From an uncultured Spirochaetia bacterium (GTDB taxonomy: Bacteria > Spirochaetota > Spirochaetia > SZUA-6 > Bin103), in contig CATQHW010000003.1 of assembly GCA_958296075.1 (NCBI GenBank), positions 248,001-312,000 of the forward strand: 64,000 nt of DNA. Reading direction: 5' to 3'. The position numbers and the translations under genes were made by a program. The notes beneath the pieces are model-generated. The model saw only the letters and a program-made list of their open reading frames with translations. It was not told where the DNA came from and did not search any database. Numbering within the stretch: the stretch's first letter is position 1; each line of letters starts with the position of its first letter. Positions 61,431 through 64,000 of this stretch are shown here, piece after piece.

Positions 61431-63652
61431 TCTGACGCCGGCTTGCCGGCCGGCCGGCCGATCGCCGCCCAGGTGATGAGCGCCGCCACCAGGAAGCGAA
61501 AGCGGTCCAGAGCCACGATCTCGCGGTCGGCCAAGCCGGCCGCGAGCTGCTCGGCCGCCTGCGCGTCGAGCGCCGCTTCCGGCAGCAGCGCGCGGGCGGC
61601 CCGCGCGAAACGCGGTCGGTTCTCCATCGAGTCCAGCATCTTCTCCACCCGTCCGCGCAGCGGTTGCCCGCGCCGGTGCATCGCCAACATGTCGCGCAGG
61701 CTGTCCACCCCGGCCGCGGCGGACTCCATGAAGTGGCGGTAATGGGGATACAGGAAGCTGCCGGCGCCCAGGATCGCCCCTATCGCCAGGATCAGCTCGT
61801 CGCGCACGTAGGGCGAGAACCTGCGGTCGAGCTTGGCGACCAGCACCGGGATCGACGTGGCGCTGCCGAACAGCTCCAGGGCGGTGACCGCGTGGATGAT
61901 CAGGCGCGGGTTTTCGGTGTCGGCCAACAGCCGCTCGATGCGCGCCAGACTCGATCGGTCACCGAGCCGCGCCAGGGCAACCATCGCCTTGCCAGCAAGG
62001 AAGAAGTCGGCGGAGCCGAGGCTCTCCCGCAGGACGGGAATCGCCTCCGTAACGCCCTTCTGGCCCGCCAGCTCCGCGGCCAGATAGGCGGTGGTGAAGT
62101 GATGGTCGCGCAGCTCGGTGATCAGCGCCGGGGCCAGATCCGCGCGGGTCTCCACCGTGCTGAGCGCGCTCAGCGCTTCGGCGCGTACGGCGAACCGGGG
62201 TGAGGAGAGCTTGCGCATCAGATCGCGGGCGGTGACGCGAGAGCGCGAAGCTCCGAGTTCCTGGATGAGCTGCTGCTCCTCGAACGGACTGCGCACCCGC
62301 TGCAGCCGATTGAGCAGACCGAGCGCGCGCAGTTCGCGGATGGAGAACAGCATCGACAGCAGGTCGCGCGCCCGGTAGGCGCCCAGCCGTTCCAGCCCGC
62401 CCATGCCGAGGGCGATGACCGCGAACAGCACCGTCAGCACCGCGAAGAAGGCGCGGAACGAGCCGGTCTCGCCCAGCGCGCGTCCCAGCAGGTCGAGCAG
62501 CGCGCCGCCGGCCAGCGAACCCAGCACGCCGCCCAGTCCGGTGGCCATGAGGTACAGGGCGCCCAGGTTGAGCCGCTCTTCCACCTTGCAGATCGATAGG
62601 AAATAGACGGTGGAGGCGCTCTGCAGCCCGCTCGCTCCCATCATGAACAGAAAGAACACCGCCGCGCCGTACGCCCATGCCGCCGCGCCGGGCAGGGGCG
62701 GCGCCACCACCAGCGGCAGCATCACCGCCCCCATGACGCCGGCCGACAGGACCAGCAGCGGCTGCGCGCCGATCCGGTCGGTCATCAGACCGCTGAGCAG
62801 GGCCATGACGATGGCGCCGGCGGAGCCGACCACCGTCATCAGCATGATCGCGTCGTCTCCCATGCCGTAGACCTGCCGCAGGAACACGATGAAGAACGGC
62901 GTGACCATGAACGAGCCGGCGAACACCGCCAGGATGAGGATCAGGAAGCGGCGCATGGTGGCGTCCCGCAGCGCCGCCGCGATGGCCGGCAGGAGCGGGG
63001 CGGCGCGCGGCTCGCGCGGCGGCTCCGGCAGACGGAACACGTAGACCGTGGACATGCCGCCGGCGACCATGCCCACGGCCACGATGATGGTGAACACCAC
63101 CAGCGGCGATTCCCGGTCCAGGATGAACCCCATCAGCAGGCCGGTCATCACGATCACGCCGTGGATGACGAGCTGCATCCGCGACATGAACAGGCCGCGA
63201 TCCTGCGGCGTGGTCAGGTGGCCGATGACCGGCTGCATGCCGGTCATGCCGATCCCGCGCGCCAGGTTGAAGCCCAGCACGCCGACGAACAACAGCGACA
63301 CCGCCACGCCGGTATGGCCGGTGCCGGCGAACAGTGACACCGCCAGCAGTGGCGCCGCCAGGACGTAGCGGACGATCCAGAACAGCCCCATCGACCGCAC
63401 GTTGCCCATGCGGTTCACGAACGCCCGGCCGATGATCGGCATGAACTGAGCCAGCGGGATGCAGGCGAGCAGCACGCCGATCATCGCGCTGCCCAGCCCC
63501 ACGCGGAGTCCGTAGAGGGTGATCACGTTGCCGGACAGACACTGGAACGAGCAGACGTTGAACAGATTGAAGAGGTGGAAGGTGCGCTGCGCGGCGGTCC
63601 GTTGGACCGGGCTGAGCTCGCGGCGCTGGTTCGGTGGGGCCGCGCTGCTCAC
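61427..63652 (-). CDS. MFS transporter fused to HEAT-like repeat domain
   Basis: Protein of 741 residues. Residues about 20-430 form twelve helices of a major facilitator (HLFNLFNVCSFQCLSGNVITLYGL, FNLARGIGMTGMQPVIGHLTTPQDRG, ASGLQSASTVYFL). From about 470 to the end, alpha-helical repeats follow (LGASRSRVTARDLMRKLSSP, VRAEALSALSTVETRADLAPALI, GDRSSLARIERLLADTENPRLIIHAVTALELFG), a HEAT-like solenoid in the cytoplasm. GTG at 63652 was chosen because TACCAT lies 9 nt upstream; an ATG at 63730 would add 26 residues that look non-coding. Overlaps tatT by 4 bp. Confidence 0.85.
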   Translation of the reverse strand: MSSAAPPNQRRELSPVQRTAAQRTFHLFNLFNVCSFQCLSGNVITLYGLRVGLGSAMIGVLLACIPLAQFMPIIGRAFVNRMGNVRSMGLFWIVRYVLAAPLLAVSLFAGTGHTGVAVSLLFVGVLGFNLARGIGMTGMQPVIGHLTTPQDRGLFMSRMQLVIHGVIVMTGLLMGFILDRESPLVVFTIIVAVGMVAGGMSTVYVFRLPEPPREPRAAPLLPAIAAALRDATMRRFLILILAVFAGSFMVTPFFIVFLRQVYGMGDDAIMLMTVVGSAGAIVMALLSGLMTDRIGAQPLLVLSAGVMGAVMLPLVVAPPLPGAAAWAYGAAVFFLFMMGASGLQSASTVYFLSICKVEERLNLGALYLMATGLGGVLGSLAGGALLDLLGRALGETGSFRAFFAVLTVLFAVIALGMGGLERLGAYRARDLLSMLFSIRELRALGLLNRLQRVRSPFEEQQLIQELGASRSRVTARDLMRKLSSPRFAVRAEALSALSTVETRADLAPALITELRDHHFTTAYLAAELAGQKGVTEAIPVLRESLGSADFFLAGKAMVALARLGDRSSLARIERLLADTENPRLIIHAVTALELFGSATSIPVLVAKLDRRFSPYVRDELILAIGAILGAGSFLYPHYRHFMESAAAGVDSLRDMLAMHRRGQPLRGRVEKMLDSMENRPRFARAARALLPEAALDAQAAEQLAAGLADREIVALDRFRFLVAALITWAAIGRPAGKPASE

Positions 63653-63661
63653 GACCGGCCG

Positions 63662-63667
63662 ATGGTA
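63662..63667 (-). promoter_or_regulatory. -10-like TACCAT before the MFS-HEAT/TRAP operon
   Basis: TACCAT on the minus strand, 9 nt before the GTG at 63652; the same TACCATCGGCCG block precedes the esterase at 12515. Confidence 0.35.
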
Positions 63668-63749
63668 GGCCCGCTCTGCCGGATCGTCAATCGGTCGATA
63701 GGGAGATTCGAGGCATAATGGCAGTGACATCTTCCCAGGAATGTTACCC

Positions 63750-64000
63750 ATGCCACGAGGTCGTCCGATCGCGCCACTCGAACTCACCGACGAGCAGCAG
63801 GCCGAGCTTACCAGCATCAGCGGTTCCCGCTCGCTGCCCAGCAGCGTGGTCCAGCGTGCCAAGATCATCCTCGCCTGTGCCGAGGGCATCTCCAACTGCG
63901 CGGTCGCCGCACGCATGCGCCTGAGCACCGCCACCGTCGGCAAATGGCGCACACGCTACCGCGAGCGAGGCTTGACGGGTCTGCACGATGAGCTACGGCC
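63750..64000 (+). mobile_element. IS630-family transposase, 3' part outside the window
   Basis: The frame from ATG 63750 (or 63741) stays open to the window end, 83 codons so far. The N-terminus MPRGRPIAPLELTDEQQAEL, then RSLPSSVVQRAKIILACAEG, a helix-turn-helix (NCAVAARMRLSTATVGKWRTRY) and GLTGLHDELR fit the two-helix DNA-binding part of IS630/Tc1-mariner transposases. The DDE catalytic domain is not in view. The left end of the element should lie a little upstream (about 63670-63740); no inverted repeat can be proven without the right end. The divergent MFS-HEAT operon starts 98 bp away. Confidence 0.83.

Overview
The window looks like chromosome from a high-GC, two-membrane bacterium, most likely a Spirochaetota member of the free-living or host-associated Spirochaetales type. 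The placement is inferred from gene content: a TatT-type lipoprotein coupled to a fused TRAP permease and DctP (an arrangement known from Treponema), a small Cys-rich protein of a type I associate with spirochaetes, SLBB/Wzz polysaccharide export genes and lipobox lipoproteins. No rRNA, tRNA or CRISPR array was seen. Most of the window is very GC-rich. Positions 1-4400 and 20250-22560 are visibly less so and may be more recent arrivals.

Layout. 1-4404: end of a surface-polysaccharide locus (two GT4 glycosyltransferases, an O-antigen ligase/polymerase, a methyltransferase). 4763-6628: three tandem copies of a small membrane-anchored coiled-coil gene with variable numbers of 11-residue repeats. 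6834-12508 (minus): M24 peptidase, sugar nucleotidyltransferase, Wzz-like and SLBB export proteins. 12515-16991: esterase, small membrane protein, aldo/keto reductase, Fsr-like MFS pump, stand-alone AICAR transformylase. 17069-18976: AAA ATPase plus a DUF4276/TOPRIM-like partner, a candidate defence pair. 19081-22558: gap and two secreted beta-propeller paralogues. 22660-29668: tightly packed operon of molybdenum hydroxylase, aldo/keto reductase, GMC oxidoreductase and two glycosyltransferases, facing an RND/MMPL exporter. 32010-36709: sucCD, a GltS-type symporter and an M24 peptidase.

36781-50000: mainly housekeeping (AspH-like hydroxylase, coaD, MFS, valS, ABC ATPase, desaturase, fthC, 2-hydroxyacid dehydrogenase, Gfo/Idh/MocA oxidoreductase), with a broken ABC permease beside the intact ATPase. 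50061-57337: Na+/H+ antiporter followed by a glycolipid-type cluster (two SDR epimerases, a GT4, a GT28, a CPBP protease) with a decaying heparinase II/III relic inside it. 57329-63652 (minus): a four-gene operon of MFS-HEAT protein, TatT, DctQM and DctP. The right edge enters an IS630-family transposase.

Three themes recur. Many first genes have a -10-like hexamer only 6-11 nt before the start codon, suggesting frequent leaderless transcription. Several genes have no ATG/GTG/TTG where the conserved protein begins (CTG or ATC instead). Some convergent genes have lost their natural stop and read into the antisense of the neighbour. Together with two decaying pseudogenes this gives a picture of a compact genome still being rearranged.
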